The translations under genes and the position numbers were made by a program. DNA of 64,000 bases from contig PCUU01000024.1 in the NCBI GenBank assembly GCA_002786855.1, positions 93,812 through 157,811 on the forward strand, read 5' to 3'. The stretch comes from Cytophagales bacterium CG12_big_fil_rev_8_21_14_0_65_40_12 (GTDB lineage: Bacteria > Bacteroidota > Bacteroidia > Cytophagales > Cyclobacteriaceae). The first letter of the stretch is position 1, and every line of letters begins with the position of its first letter. Positions 55,098 to 62,616 of this stretch are shown piece by piece. Below the pieces are notes generated by a model. That model did not search any database. It saw nothing but the letters and a program-made list of their open reading frames with translations, and was not told the origin of the DNA.

Positions 55098-55376
55098 ATC
55101 AATATACGTTCTGAGCACGATCAAGTTCTAATAACCACCCTGATTTGGTTAAACTCTTGCTTAACGTGAGTTCGGTTTAAACAGCGAGTTGCAATTAGTT
55201 AGAAGGCTGTTAAAATTTGATATTGAGGGAAGGTTTTTAGGAAGGAAGCATAAGACGCAGTCAGGGCAGTTGTGAAGTTTGATTGGAAAACCTCTAGACA
55301 CACTAATAGGGACACAACCCAATCTGAAGGCGATGGTATTCCTTGCTTTCCAATTAACTGACCATTTTGCCGAAAA

Positions 55377-55406
55377 TAAAAAAGCGGCTCCAATTATGAA
55401 GCCGCT
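55377..55406 (-). terminator. rho-independent terminator for the beta-oxidation operon
   Basis: AGCGGCT (55383-55389) pairs with AGCCGCT (55400-55406) around a 10-base loop; the A-run at 55377-55383 gives a T-tract on the minus strand. It begins 26 bp after the acyl-CoA dehydrogenase stop. Confidence 0.85.
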
Positions 55407-55432
55407 CTATATATTTTTAAATGATCTTCTGC

Positions 55433-57244
55433 TTATGCGAAGAAGTAAGGGAATTTGCCTTTGGCTATCATAGTATCCGCTACTTGTCTTCTAAGCTCTT
55501 TGGTATTCACTAAGTCCATTTTGGTGAATCGCTTCAAGCCCATTAACATTACTTTTTGCTCATCGCCTTTAGTGAAACTGGCAATTGCTTCTTTTGCAGC
55601 AGCGGTAACTTTGTCGATGGCCTGCGCCATGTAAATTTGAGTCATCGCAATGTAATCCGCACAGGCTTCTTCGCCTCTTTGGCTCACCAGTTTTTCTGTT
55701 CTCAGCATGGCAGATTCCACCGCATAAATCTCGATGAGAATATCGGCTAAGTTCATCATTACCTCTTGCTCATCTTCGATTCTATCTTGTAATACCATGG
55801 CCGCCTTTCCACCTACCATTAAGAATACCTTCTTCAAGTTTTGAACTACTTCTTTTTCGGCATTGAAAAGCACTGATTTGTCAATTGAATTGAAGGAAGG
55901 CACAGAAGTCAATTCCTTTGAAACCGCCATAGCAGGTTCAAAAATATTCAACTCGCCCTTCATTGCTCTTTTCAAAAGCATACCAATCATGAGCATACGG
56001 TTAATTTCATTGGTCCCTTCATAAATTCTTGCGATACGTGCATCGCGGTAAGCACGTTCCATCGGAGCGTCTGCTGAGTAACCCATGCCACCATACACTT
56101 GCACGCCTTGATCTACCACATAGTCCAAAACTTCTGAGCTGTGTATTTTAGCAATCGCGCATTCAATAGCAAAAAGCTCAACGCCCTTTAGCTTAGCCGC
56201 GGCATCATCCATTCCCTCAGCAATAAGGTCATTGATTTTATCTTCAATATTCTGACCTGCTCTGTAATCCAAAGATTCCGTAACGTAAGTCTTTGTGGCC
56301 ATTTCAGCTAACTTACTTTTAATCGCTCCGAAACTCGAAATTGAAACTCCGAATTGCTTGCGCTCATTCGCATATTGAGTAGCATATGAAATTACGGTTC
56401 TACAACCCCCAAGTACACCCGCGCCCAATTTTACGCGACCAATATTCAAAATATTAACCGCGATTTTGAATCCGTTTTCACGCTTAGAAAGCATATTTTC
56501 TACTGGGACCGGACAGTCATTAAAGAAAACCTGACGGGTAGAAGAGCCTTTAATCCCTAGTTTCTTTTCTTCTTCGTTCATGGTGATTCCACCGAAGTTC
56601 TTCTCGACAATAAAGGCTGTTAGATTCTTATCATCTTCAATTTTGGCGAAAACGATAAAAAGGTCAGCAAAGCCAGCATTCGATATCCACATTTTCTGAC
56701 CAGTGATATTATAGTGCTTGCCATCTGCTGAAAGAACAGCTTTAGTTTTTCCTGAATTAGCATCAGAACCAGCGTCTGGTTCAGTTAAACAATAGCATGC
56801 CGCCCATTCACCTGTCGCTAATTTTGGTAAATATTTACTTTTCTGAGCTTCGTCACCGTAGTATAAAATTGGTAATGTACCAATCCCTGTATGTGCACCA
56901 TAGGTAGTAGAGAATGAACCAGCTGCTCCGACAATATCGGCAATTAGCATGCTAGTGTTAAAGCTCATTCCAAGGCCTCCATATTGTTCAGGCACGGTAA
57001 TTCCCAAAAGCCCAAGTTCCCCAGCTTTTTTAAAAATCGTTGGTACCAAATCAGGTTCCTTCATGCTGTCAATACGATCTGCAATTGGGGTGATTTCCGT
57101 TTCAATAAAGTCACTACAGGCTTGCGCCATCATTTTCTGCTCCTCACTGAATTCCTCTGGGATGAATACTTCGTGAGCACTTGTTTCTCTAATAAGGAAT
57201 TCTCCTCCTTGGATTGATGATTTGTTTTCTACTGCGCTAGACAT
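55433..57244 (-). CDS. acyl-CoA dehydrogenase, long form
   Basis: The 603-residue flavoenzyme introduces the alpha-beta double bond in fatty acyl-CoA. The N-terminal and middle domains contain ITVPEQYGGLGMSF and CYCLTEPDAGSDANSGKT; the C-terminal helical domain has QVYGGMGYSADAPMERAYRDARI (split over residues 388-410) and the catalytic-loop motif IYEGTNEINR. The extra 190-residue C-terminal extension resembles VLCAD/ACAD9-type enzymes. It is the last gene of the operon with thiolase and FadN-like protein and precedes a terminator. Confidence 0.94.
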   Translation of the reverse strand: MSSAVENKSSIQGGEFLIRETSAHEVFIPEEFSEEQKMMAQACSDFIETEITPIADRIDSMKEPDLVPTIFKKAGELGLLGITVPEQYGGLGMSFNTSMLIADIVGAAGSFSTTYGAHTGIGTLPILYYGDEAQKSKYLPKLATGEWAACYCLTEPDAGSDANSGKTKAVLSADGKHYNITGQKMWISNAGFADLFIVFAKIEDDKNLTAFIVEKNFGGITMNEEEKKLGIKGSSTRQVFFNDCPVPVENMLSKRENGFKIAVNILNIGRVKLGAGVLGGCRTVISYATQYANERKQFGVSISSFGAIKSKLAEMATKTYVTESLDYRAGQNIEDKINDLIAEGMDDAAAKLKGVELFAIECAIAKIHSSEVLDYVVDQGVQVYGGMGYSADAPMERAYRDARIARIYEGTNEINRMLMIGMLLKRAMKGELNIFEPAMAVSKELTSVPSFNSIDKSVLFNAEKEVVQNLKKVFLMVGGKAAMVLQDRIEDEQEVMMNLADILIEIYAVESAMLRTEKLVSQRGEEACADYIAMTQIYMAQAIDKVTAAAKEAIASFTKGDEQKVMLMGLKRFTKMDLVNTKELRRQVADTMIAKGKFPYFFA

Positions 57245-57284
57245 ATTCTTGTATTTTAGTATTGGGACTTGGGTATTGAGACGA

Positions 57285-57638
57285 TCATCGACTGATTGAT
57301 TTTTTAAGATTATAAATCATCTTTTGAATCCGATCAATTTCCATCTCTAGCTCTCCAAATGAGTCATTATTTAAAAACTTTAATCTATTTGCTATTATTA
57401 ACTGGGTTTCCAATTCGCAGGTAGAACCATAAGCAATACCTAAAAATTGATTGAACTCGCCAGAAGTATTTCTTCCTGCTCCTTCAGCAATGTTAGAACT
57501 TATTGATACCACACTTCTCCTTATTTGACTGGTTAAGCCAAATCTTTCGTCTGTTGGTAACTCCTCTGTAGCTTTATAAGTAGTTACTGCAAAGTCAACT
57601 GAACTCTGCCAAACCCTTAACTCTTTATAATTATTCAT
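57285..57638 (-). CDS. four-helix bundle protein (S23/IVP family), copy 1
   Basis: The 117-residue protein has the S23 pattern: NYKELRVWQSSVDFAV, ERFGLTSQIRRSVVSISSNIAEGAGR and FLGIAYGSTCELETQLIIA. These bundles were first known from 23S rRNA intervening sequences and are related to the Avd subunit of diversity-generating retroelements. Here it lies between thiolase and acyl-CoA dehydrogenase genes with no RNA gene or reverse transcriptase nearby. Flanking DNA contains degenerate TATTGGGACT/TATTGAGAC repeats. Confidence 0.9.
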   Translation of the reverse strand: MNNYKELRVWQSSVDFAVTTYKATEELPTDERFGLTSQIRRSVVSISSNIAEGAGRNTSGEFNQFLGIAYGSTCELETQLIIANRLKFLNNDSFGELEMEIDRIQKMIYNLKKSISR

Positions 57639-57696
57639 ATGTGTAATGTTTTTTCTTAAAACTGATTCTCACTACACTATACACACCACTCAATTA

Positions 57697-58875
57697 CTAT
57701 TTTAGGAATTCATAAATACCAGCAACTCCTTGGCCTCCACCCACACAGGCGGTCACCATTCCATACTTGGAATTGCCTCTTCTTCTCATTTCATTGAACA
57801 ACTGTACTGAAAGCTTAGCGCCAGAACATCCAAGGGGATGACCGAGTGCTATTGCTCCTCCGTTCACGTTCAGAATAGATCTATCTAAATCCAATTCTTT
57901 GATCACAGCCAAGGATTGCGCACCGAATGCCTCGTTCAATTCAATCAAGTCTAAATCTGATTGTTTCAAACCTGCTTGCTTCAATGCTTTTGGCACTGCG
58001 TCCACTGGGCCAATTCCCATAATTCTTGGATGAACACCAACGGCTGCATAAGTCACCATTCGGGCTATTGGCTCTAGGCCCAATTCTTTGACCATTTTTT
58101 CAGACATCACCATCACAAATGAAGCCCCATCAGAAACCGGTGAAGAGTTACCAGCAGTCACTTGACCACCTTGTGCAAAGACGGGTCTAAGTCCAGCAAG
58201 CACATCAAGAGAAGTATCCGCTCTTGGTCCTTCATCCTTATCCACGGTGTACGACTTTTCGGTCATTTTACCATTTGGCCCAACAAACTTCTCTGTTACT
58301 TTGATTGGAACGATCTCAGCATCGAACTTACCTTCAGCTTGCGCTTTAACCGCCTTTTGATGTGATTCAAAAGCAAATTGATCAGAGTCTTCTCTAGTAA
58401 TTCCAAATTCTTTTCCCACCTGTTCAGCAGTTAAGCCCATGCTTAGGTAGTAATCTTTGTGCTCTGTAGCCAGCTTGTAGTTGAGCGCAGTTCTGTAACC
58501 CATTACAGGCACTTGACTCATAGACTCTGTTCCTCCGGCAATAATACAGTCGGCCGTACCCGCATGAATTCGTGCTGACGCCAAAGCAATTGCTTCCAAA
58601 CCAGAACCACAATAACGGTTCACTGTTACGCCAGGTACTTCAATGGGTAATGACAAAAGTGAAATCATTCTTGCCATTTGCATGCCTTGTTCTGCTTCGG
58701 GAACTGCATTGCCTACAATAAGGTCATCAACTCTTGTTGGGTCGAAGTTTGCAACTTGGCTTACCAAATGTTTGATTACTTCAGCAGCCATATCATCAGA
58801 GCGAACTGTACCCAGTACACTTTTTTTGCCCCTGCCTACTGCTGTTCTATATCCTGCTACTATATATGCGTCCAT
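57697..58875 (-). CDS. fadA: acetyl-CoA C-acyltransferase (thiolase)
   Basis: The 392-residue thiolase performs the last, thiolytic step of beta-oxidation. The nucleophile is Cys89 (VNRYCGSGLEAI). The His motif GGAIALGHPLGCSGA lies near residue 350 and the second catalytic Cys is in VTACVGGGQG near residue 378. Length and motifs are standard. It lies between two four-helix-bundle ORFs on the same strand as the FadN-like gene. Confidence 0.94.
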   Translation of the reverse strand: MDAYIVAGYRTAVGRGKKSVLGTVRSDDMAAEVIKHLVSQVANFDPTRVDDLIVGNAVPEAEQGMQMARMISLLSLPIEVPGVTVNRYCGSGLEAIALASARIHAGTADCIIAGGTESMSQVPVMGYRTALNYKLATEHKDYYLSMGLTAEQVGKEFGITREDSDQFAFESHQKAVKAQAEGKFDAEIVPIKVTEKFVGPNGKMTEKSYTVDKDEGPRADTSLDVLAGLRPVFAQGGQVTAGNSSPVSDGASFVMVMSEKMVKELGLEPIARMVTYAAVGVHPRIMGIGPVDAVPKALKQAGLKQSDLDLIELNEAFGAQSLAVIKELDLDRSILNVNGGAIALGHPLGCSGAKLSVQLFNEMRRRGNSKYGMVTACVGGGQGVAGIYEFLK

Positions 58876-58926
58876 ATTTTTATCTAGATTATAGAGGTTA
58901 GATTTTAGAAGTTAGACTTACTAATT

Positions 58927-59280
58927 TCATCCTCTCAGTTTATTTAATAATCCTGTAATCATTTTCTGAATTTCCCAGACTTTTTCTAGGCAATCATCCA
59001 ACTTTTCTTGGGTCAAATAACCCAAATCAAAAGACAAAAGAAGTTGAGTTTCTAATTCATGTGAAGAACCCAAACTTATGTCCAAGAATCTGGCAAAATC
59101 AACATCGCTGCCCCTGCCAGAACCCTCTGCAATATTTGAGGGAATTGAAACTACACAAGACTGAATTTGATGACAAAGGTTGAATTTCTCACTAGCAGGA
59201 AGTGTCGAAGTCAATAAATAAACCTCCTTCACTAGTGACCTACTCTTTTGCCATACTTTTAACTCTCTGAAATTGTGCAT
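58927..59280 (-). CDS. four-helix bundle protein (S23/IVP family), copy 2
   Basis: The 117-residue protein has NFRELKVWQKSRSLVKEV, EKFNLCHQIQSCVVSIPSNIAEGSGR and FLDISLGSSHELETQLLLS. It is clearly homologous to the ORF at 57285 but diverged over most positions, so it is not a recent tandem copy. Degenerate TTAGA/GTTAGA repeats flank it at 58890-58920 and 59288-59325. Role unknown. Confidence 0.9.
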   Translation of the reverse strand: MHNFRELKVWQKSRSLVKEVYLLTSTLPASEKFNLCHQIQSCVVSIPSNIAEGSGRGSDVDFARFLDISLGSSHELETQLLLSFDLGYLTQEKLDDCLEKVWEIQKMITGLLNKLRG

Positions 59281-59318
59281 CTCTATTCGTCTAAATACTA
59301 TTGTCTAATATCTATCCT

Positions 59319-61703
59319 CTAATTTCTAAGCGGCTTTCCTTTGAACAAAATGCTGTGAATTCGCTCTAGTGTTTTTGGCTCAGCTGTTAAGCTTAAGAAA
59401 GCCTCGCGTTCCAAATCCAATAAATATTGTTCAGAAACTTCTTGGGGATAAGTCAAATCACCTCCACACATTACATAAGCTACTTTTCTGGCAATCTTCG
59501 CATCATGCTCAGAAATGTAATTTCCGAAGAGCATTCCATTAATCCCTGCTTCAAAAAGTGCCAAACCTGTTCTTCCTTGCACTTTGATATCAGTTCTTTC
59601 TACAGGCTGAGTATAACCAGCATCATAAAGCTCTATTACTTTACGCTTGGCGTCCGTAATTAATCTTTTTCTGTTTAAGGTGATTTCGTCAGTCGGTCTC
59701 AAGATGTTCATTGCCCTTGCTTCTTCAGCCGAGGTTGCCACTTTAGCAGTAGCAATATTCATGAAGGCTTCCTGCAATCTGTTTAATTCTGGATCTCCAT
59801 TGACATAGGCATCTGCTGCACGCATTGCTAATTCCTTAGTACCTCCACCGCCAGGAATAAGTCCAACACCAACTTCCACTAATCCGATGTAAGTTTCTGC
59901 GTGAGCTTGGATCGCATCGCAATGCAACGATAATTCACAACCTCCGCCAAGCGCTAAACCAGCAGGTGCAGAAACTACGGGCACAGAAGAGAATTTAGCC
60001 CGCTTCATGGTATTCTGGAATTGAGCGATCATCAGATTGATCTCGTCAAACTCCTGATCTCCGGCATACATAAAGAGCATCGCGAGATTAGCTCCAGCTG
60101 AAAAATTAGGGCCTTCGTTACCAATGACTAAACCTTTATAATCTTTCTCCGCCATAGCAATAGCGGTTTCTATTCCTTCTATTACCTCTTGACCAATTGA
60201 ATTCATCTTGGTGTGGAATTCTAAGCAAAGCACACCGTCACCGATGTCAAATACTGTCGAACCTGAATTGCCCCATACCTTTTTGGTACCTCTAATATTT
60301 TCTAGTATAATCAATTCCTCAGTTCCAGGAACTGTTTTATAGCTCTTAGAGGGAATATCATAGTATTGCTTTACTCCGTTTTCAATCTTGTAGAATGAAG
60401 TATGGCCAGCGGCTAACATATCATAAACCCATTGTGCTGGCTTATGGCCCATGGCTTCCATTTTTGTAAGCGTGTCTTGCACACCCAGTAAATCCCAAGT
60501 ATCATACGGCCCCAATTCCCATCCAAAACCGGCACAAACTGCCTGGTCTATTCTGAAGAGTTCATCAGCGATTTCAGGAATTCTATTGGAAACGTATTGG
60601 AAAGTATCGTAAAAAGTAGCTCTGAAGAATTCTCCAGCCTTGTCATTAAAATTAACAAGGGTTTTGATTCTTGCCTTTAAGTTTTCTTCGTCTTTTACAG
60701 CATCTAGTGCTTTGAAATTGGCCCTAGAGCGAGGTCCATATTCAAAGGTTTTCAGGTCAAGTTCTAAAATGTCTTTATTGCCATTCGCATCAACAGTCTT
60801 TTTGAAATAGCCTTGTTTAGACTTGTCGCCAAACCAGCCTCTTTCATGTACTTCTTTTACGATACCCGGTAGTTTGAATTTTTCTCTAGACTCATCTTTA
60901 GGCAAGCCTTGATAAAGGTTGTTCGCCACGTTAACAGTCGTATCTAAACCAACAACATCCATAGTTCTGAATGTGGCGGACTTAGCTCGCCCAATGATTG
61001 GGCCTGTTAGTCTGTCAACCTCACCTACTGTCAAGCCCATTGCTTCAATGGTATGCATAGCCGACATGATGGCATAAATACCAATTCGGTTGGCGATAAA
61101 CGCAGGCGTATCTTTGCAAAGCACTGTTTCTTTACCTAAATAAAGATCACCGTAGTGCATCAAATAATCGATGATTGCTGGATCGGTTTTAGGGCCAGGA
61201 ATAATTTCGAGAAGTCTTAAATAACGTGGGGGATTGAAGAAGTGCGTTCCGCAGAAATGTTTTTGGAAATCCTCGCTTCTACCTTCGCACATCAAATGCA
61301 TGGGAATACCGGAAGTATTTGAGGTGATCAGCGTACCTGGCTTTCTGAACTTCTCAACTTGATCAAAAATGATTTTCTTGATATCAAGCCTTTCCACCAC
61401 CACCTCTATAATCCAGTCCACATTGGAAATTTTCGCCATGTCATCTTCAAAGTTTCCCGTGGAGATTCTTTTGGCAAAGCCTTGGTCGTAAATGGGTGAG
61501 GGTTTAGACTTTAGAGCGGTGGTTAATGCCTCATTCACCAACTTGTTTCTGGCGGCTGGATTTTTAGCATGTTCCTCGGGTAAATCGCGAGGCACCATAT
61601 CCAGTAACAAAACTTTGATACCTATATTGGCAAAGTGGCAGGCAATTCTTGATCCCATCACACCTGAACCCAATACGGCTACTTTTTTAATCGATCTGTT
61701 CAT
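59319..61703 (-). CDS. 3-hydroxyacyl-CoA dehydrogenase / enoyl-CoA hydratase (FadN-like)
   Basis: The 794-residue bifunctional beta-oxidation enzyme has the FadN order: N-terminal NAD-binding dehydrogenase (VAVLGSGVMGSRIACHFANIG, then NTSGIPMHLMCEGR and CGTHFFNPPRYLRLLEII) and a C-terminal crotonase-like hydratase (VIGNEGPNFSAGANLAMLFMY, LALGGGCELSLHCDAIQAHAE, VEVGVGLIPGGGGTKELAMR). Together they hydrate and oxidise 2-enoyl-CoA. It is five bases downstream of a MarR gene and upstream of the thiolase. Confidence 0.94.
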   Translation of the reverse strand: MNRSIKKVAVLGSGVMGSRIACHFANIGIKVLLLDMVPRDLPEEHAKNPAARNKLVNEALTTALKSKPSPIYDQGFAKRISTGNFEDDMAKISNVDWIIEVVVERLDIKKIIFDQVEKFRKPGTLITSNTSGIPMHLMCEGRSEDFQKHFCGTHFFNPPRYLRLLEIIPGPKTDPAIIDYLMHYGDLYLGKETVLCKDTPAFIANRIGIYAIMSAMHTIEAMGLTVGEVDRLTGPIIGRAKSATFRTMDVVGLDTTVNVANNLYQGLPKDESREKFKLPGIVKEVHERGWFGDKSKQGYFKKTVDANGNKDILELDLKTFEYGPRSRANFKALDAVKDEENLKARIKTLVNFNDKAGEFFRATFYDTFQYVSNRIPEIADELFRIDQAVCAGFGWELGPYDTWDLLGVQDTLTKMEAMGHKPAQWVYDMLAAGHTSFYKIENGVKQYYDIPSKSYKTVPGTEELIILENIRGTKKVWGNSGSTVFDIGDGVLCLEFHTKMNSIGQEVIEGIETAIAMAEKDYKGLVIGNEGPNFSAGANLAMLFMYAGDQEFDEINLMIAQFQNTMKRAKFSSVPVVSAPAGLALGGGCELSLHCDAIQAHAETYIGLVEVGVGLIPGGGGTKELAMRAADAYVNGDPELNRLQEAFMNIATAKVATSAEEARAMNILRPTDEITLNRKRLITDAKRKVIELYDAGYTQPVERTDIKVQGRTGLALFEAGINGMLFGNYISEHDAKIARKVAYVMCGGDLTYPQEVSEQYLLDLEREAFLSLTAEPKTLERIHSILFKGKPLRN

Positions 61704-61708
61704 TAGTT

Positions 61709-62143
61709 TTAGAAGATTGATTTTTTATCTATTAGACTATTTATTTGATCAACAACCTCGAAGAAGATGTCCAATTTTTCTTTTTCAATCGATTGCTTAG
61801 TAAACTCATTAAAACGGAGCACAGTGGCTCTTGAAATTTCTCTTTTTTGTTTTCCTAAATCAGTAAGAAAAATTCTAACCGACCGGCCGTCAGTGGGATC
61901 CTTCTCCCGATAAATGAAACCTTTTTCCTCCATGCTTTTGAGCATTCTTGTCAAGCTTCTAGACTCCAAGCCCATCAAAGGTGCAATTTTCGTGGCAGGG
62001 GTTCCCTCTTTAGAATTGATTATTAAAAGCACAAAACCGATTGAAGTTGTGATGTCATGCTTAACGGCTTGCTGGTTATACATGCGGTATATTCCATGCC
62101 AGAGCATTTTTACATTGTGATCTACGGTTTCTTCTCCCTTCAT
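61709..62143 (-). CDS. MarR family transcriptional regulator
   Basis: The 144-residue protein has the MarR winged helix: TPATKIAPLMGLESRSLTRMLKSMEEKGFI (helix-turn-helix) and REKDPTDGRSVRIFLTDLGKQKR (wing). It is the first gene of the beta-oxidation operon, five bases before the FadN-like gene, so it probably represses that operon and responds to a fatty acid or acyl-CoA. The signal is inferred from context. Confidence 0.9.
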   Translation of the reverse strand: MKGEETVDHNVKMLWHGIYRMYNQQAVKHDITTSIGFVLLIINSKEGTPATKIAPLMGLESRSLTRMLKSMEEKGFIYREKDPTDGRSVRIFLTDLGKQKREISRATVLRFNEFTKQSIEKEKLDIFFEVVDQINSLIDKKSIF

Positions 62144-62236
62144 AATCCTGTAAGGCTTACGAAGTTAAAGAAAATTTGTTATGCATGCATACTATTTTTT
62201 ATGAAAAATTTATGCCTGCCGATTTCTTAATTCTGA

Positions 62237-62404
62237 TTACTTAATGGTTTGAACGAGCACTACTGTGGTTAGTGTAGAGCTAATAATTGCGGCAATTGTT
62301 CCGAAGGTCTCTAAAAACTTACCTGATTGCCTTGGCTTTTTGGGTGGTTTAGCATTGAATTTTGTTAGGAGAGTTTTATGAATTATAAAAACGACTATTA
62401 AGTA
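62237..62404 (-). CDS. possible small membrane protein without canonical start
   Basis: An open frame of about 55 codons with two hydrophobic segments (VVFIIHKTLL and TIAAIISSTLTTVVLVQTI) separated by a basic stretch KPPKKPRQSGK. It follows the 68-residue gene and overlaps its stop codon. There is no ATG, GTG or TTG before the first segment; ATA at 62398 is the nearest alternative. It could be a real gene with a rare start, or a decayed one. Confidence 0.3.
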   Translation of the reverse strand, partial: YLIVVFIIHKTLLTKFNAKPPKKPRQSGKFLETFGTIAAIISSTLTTVVLVQTIK

Positions 62405-62604
62405 TCAATATCTCTAACTTCCAAATCTGACCCTAAGCCATATCGAATAAGGTCAAAGAGGTTGTAGTCTTCTAGGGTATGAAGATCCCTTAATTTACAG
62501 TCACCATCCGCCATAATCTCCATGACTTGGAACTCAAAGGTTTCGCCAAAGTTGGTGATGCAGAATTTTTTACCTACCCTAAGATTATTGAAAGATTTGG
62601 CCAT
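62398..62604 (-). CDS. small conserved-looking hypothetical protein
   Basis: The 68-residue soluble protein has a beta-rich head (RVGKKFCITNFGETFEFQVMEI) and an acidic tail. It looks like a compact beta-barrel fold, but I recognise no family. It lies 12 bp downstream of the acyl-CoA synthetase gene on the same strand and is probably co-transcribed with it. Confidence 0.6.
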   Translation of the reverse strand: MAKSFNNLRVGKKFCITNFGETFEFQVMEIMADGDCKLRDLHTLEDYNLFDLIRYGLGSDLEVRDIDT

Positions 62605-62616
62605 TGGGCGAAGATA

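Larger units (their letters stand above)
55053..55432. other. 380-bp intergenic region
   Basis: It holds a possible TA operator (55061-55097) and the acyl-CoA dehydrogenase terminator (55377-55406). The rest contains short open frames on both strands without convincing coding features. I see no gene there. Confidence 0.5.

Noticed and set aside
55199..55393. 64-codon minus-strand frame in the intergenic region
   Set aside because: It has no start context or recognisable motif, and it overlaps the operon terminator. A degraded remnant cannot be excluded.
57285..59280. 23S rRNA intervening sequences
   Set aside because: The four-helix ORFs belong to the rRNA-IVP family, but no rRNA sequence flanks them.
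57285..59280. Diversity-generating retroelement
   Set aside because: Avd-like ORFs are present, but there is no reverse transcriptase or template/variable repeat pair.
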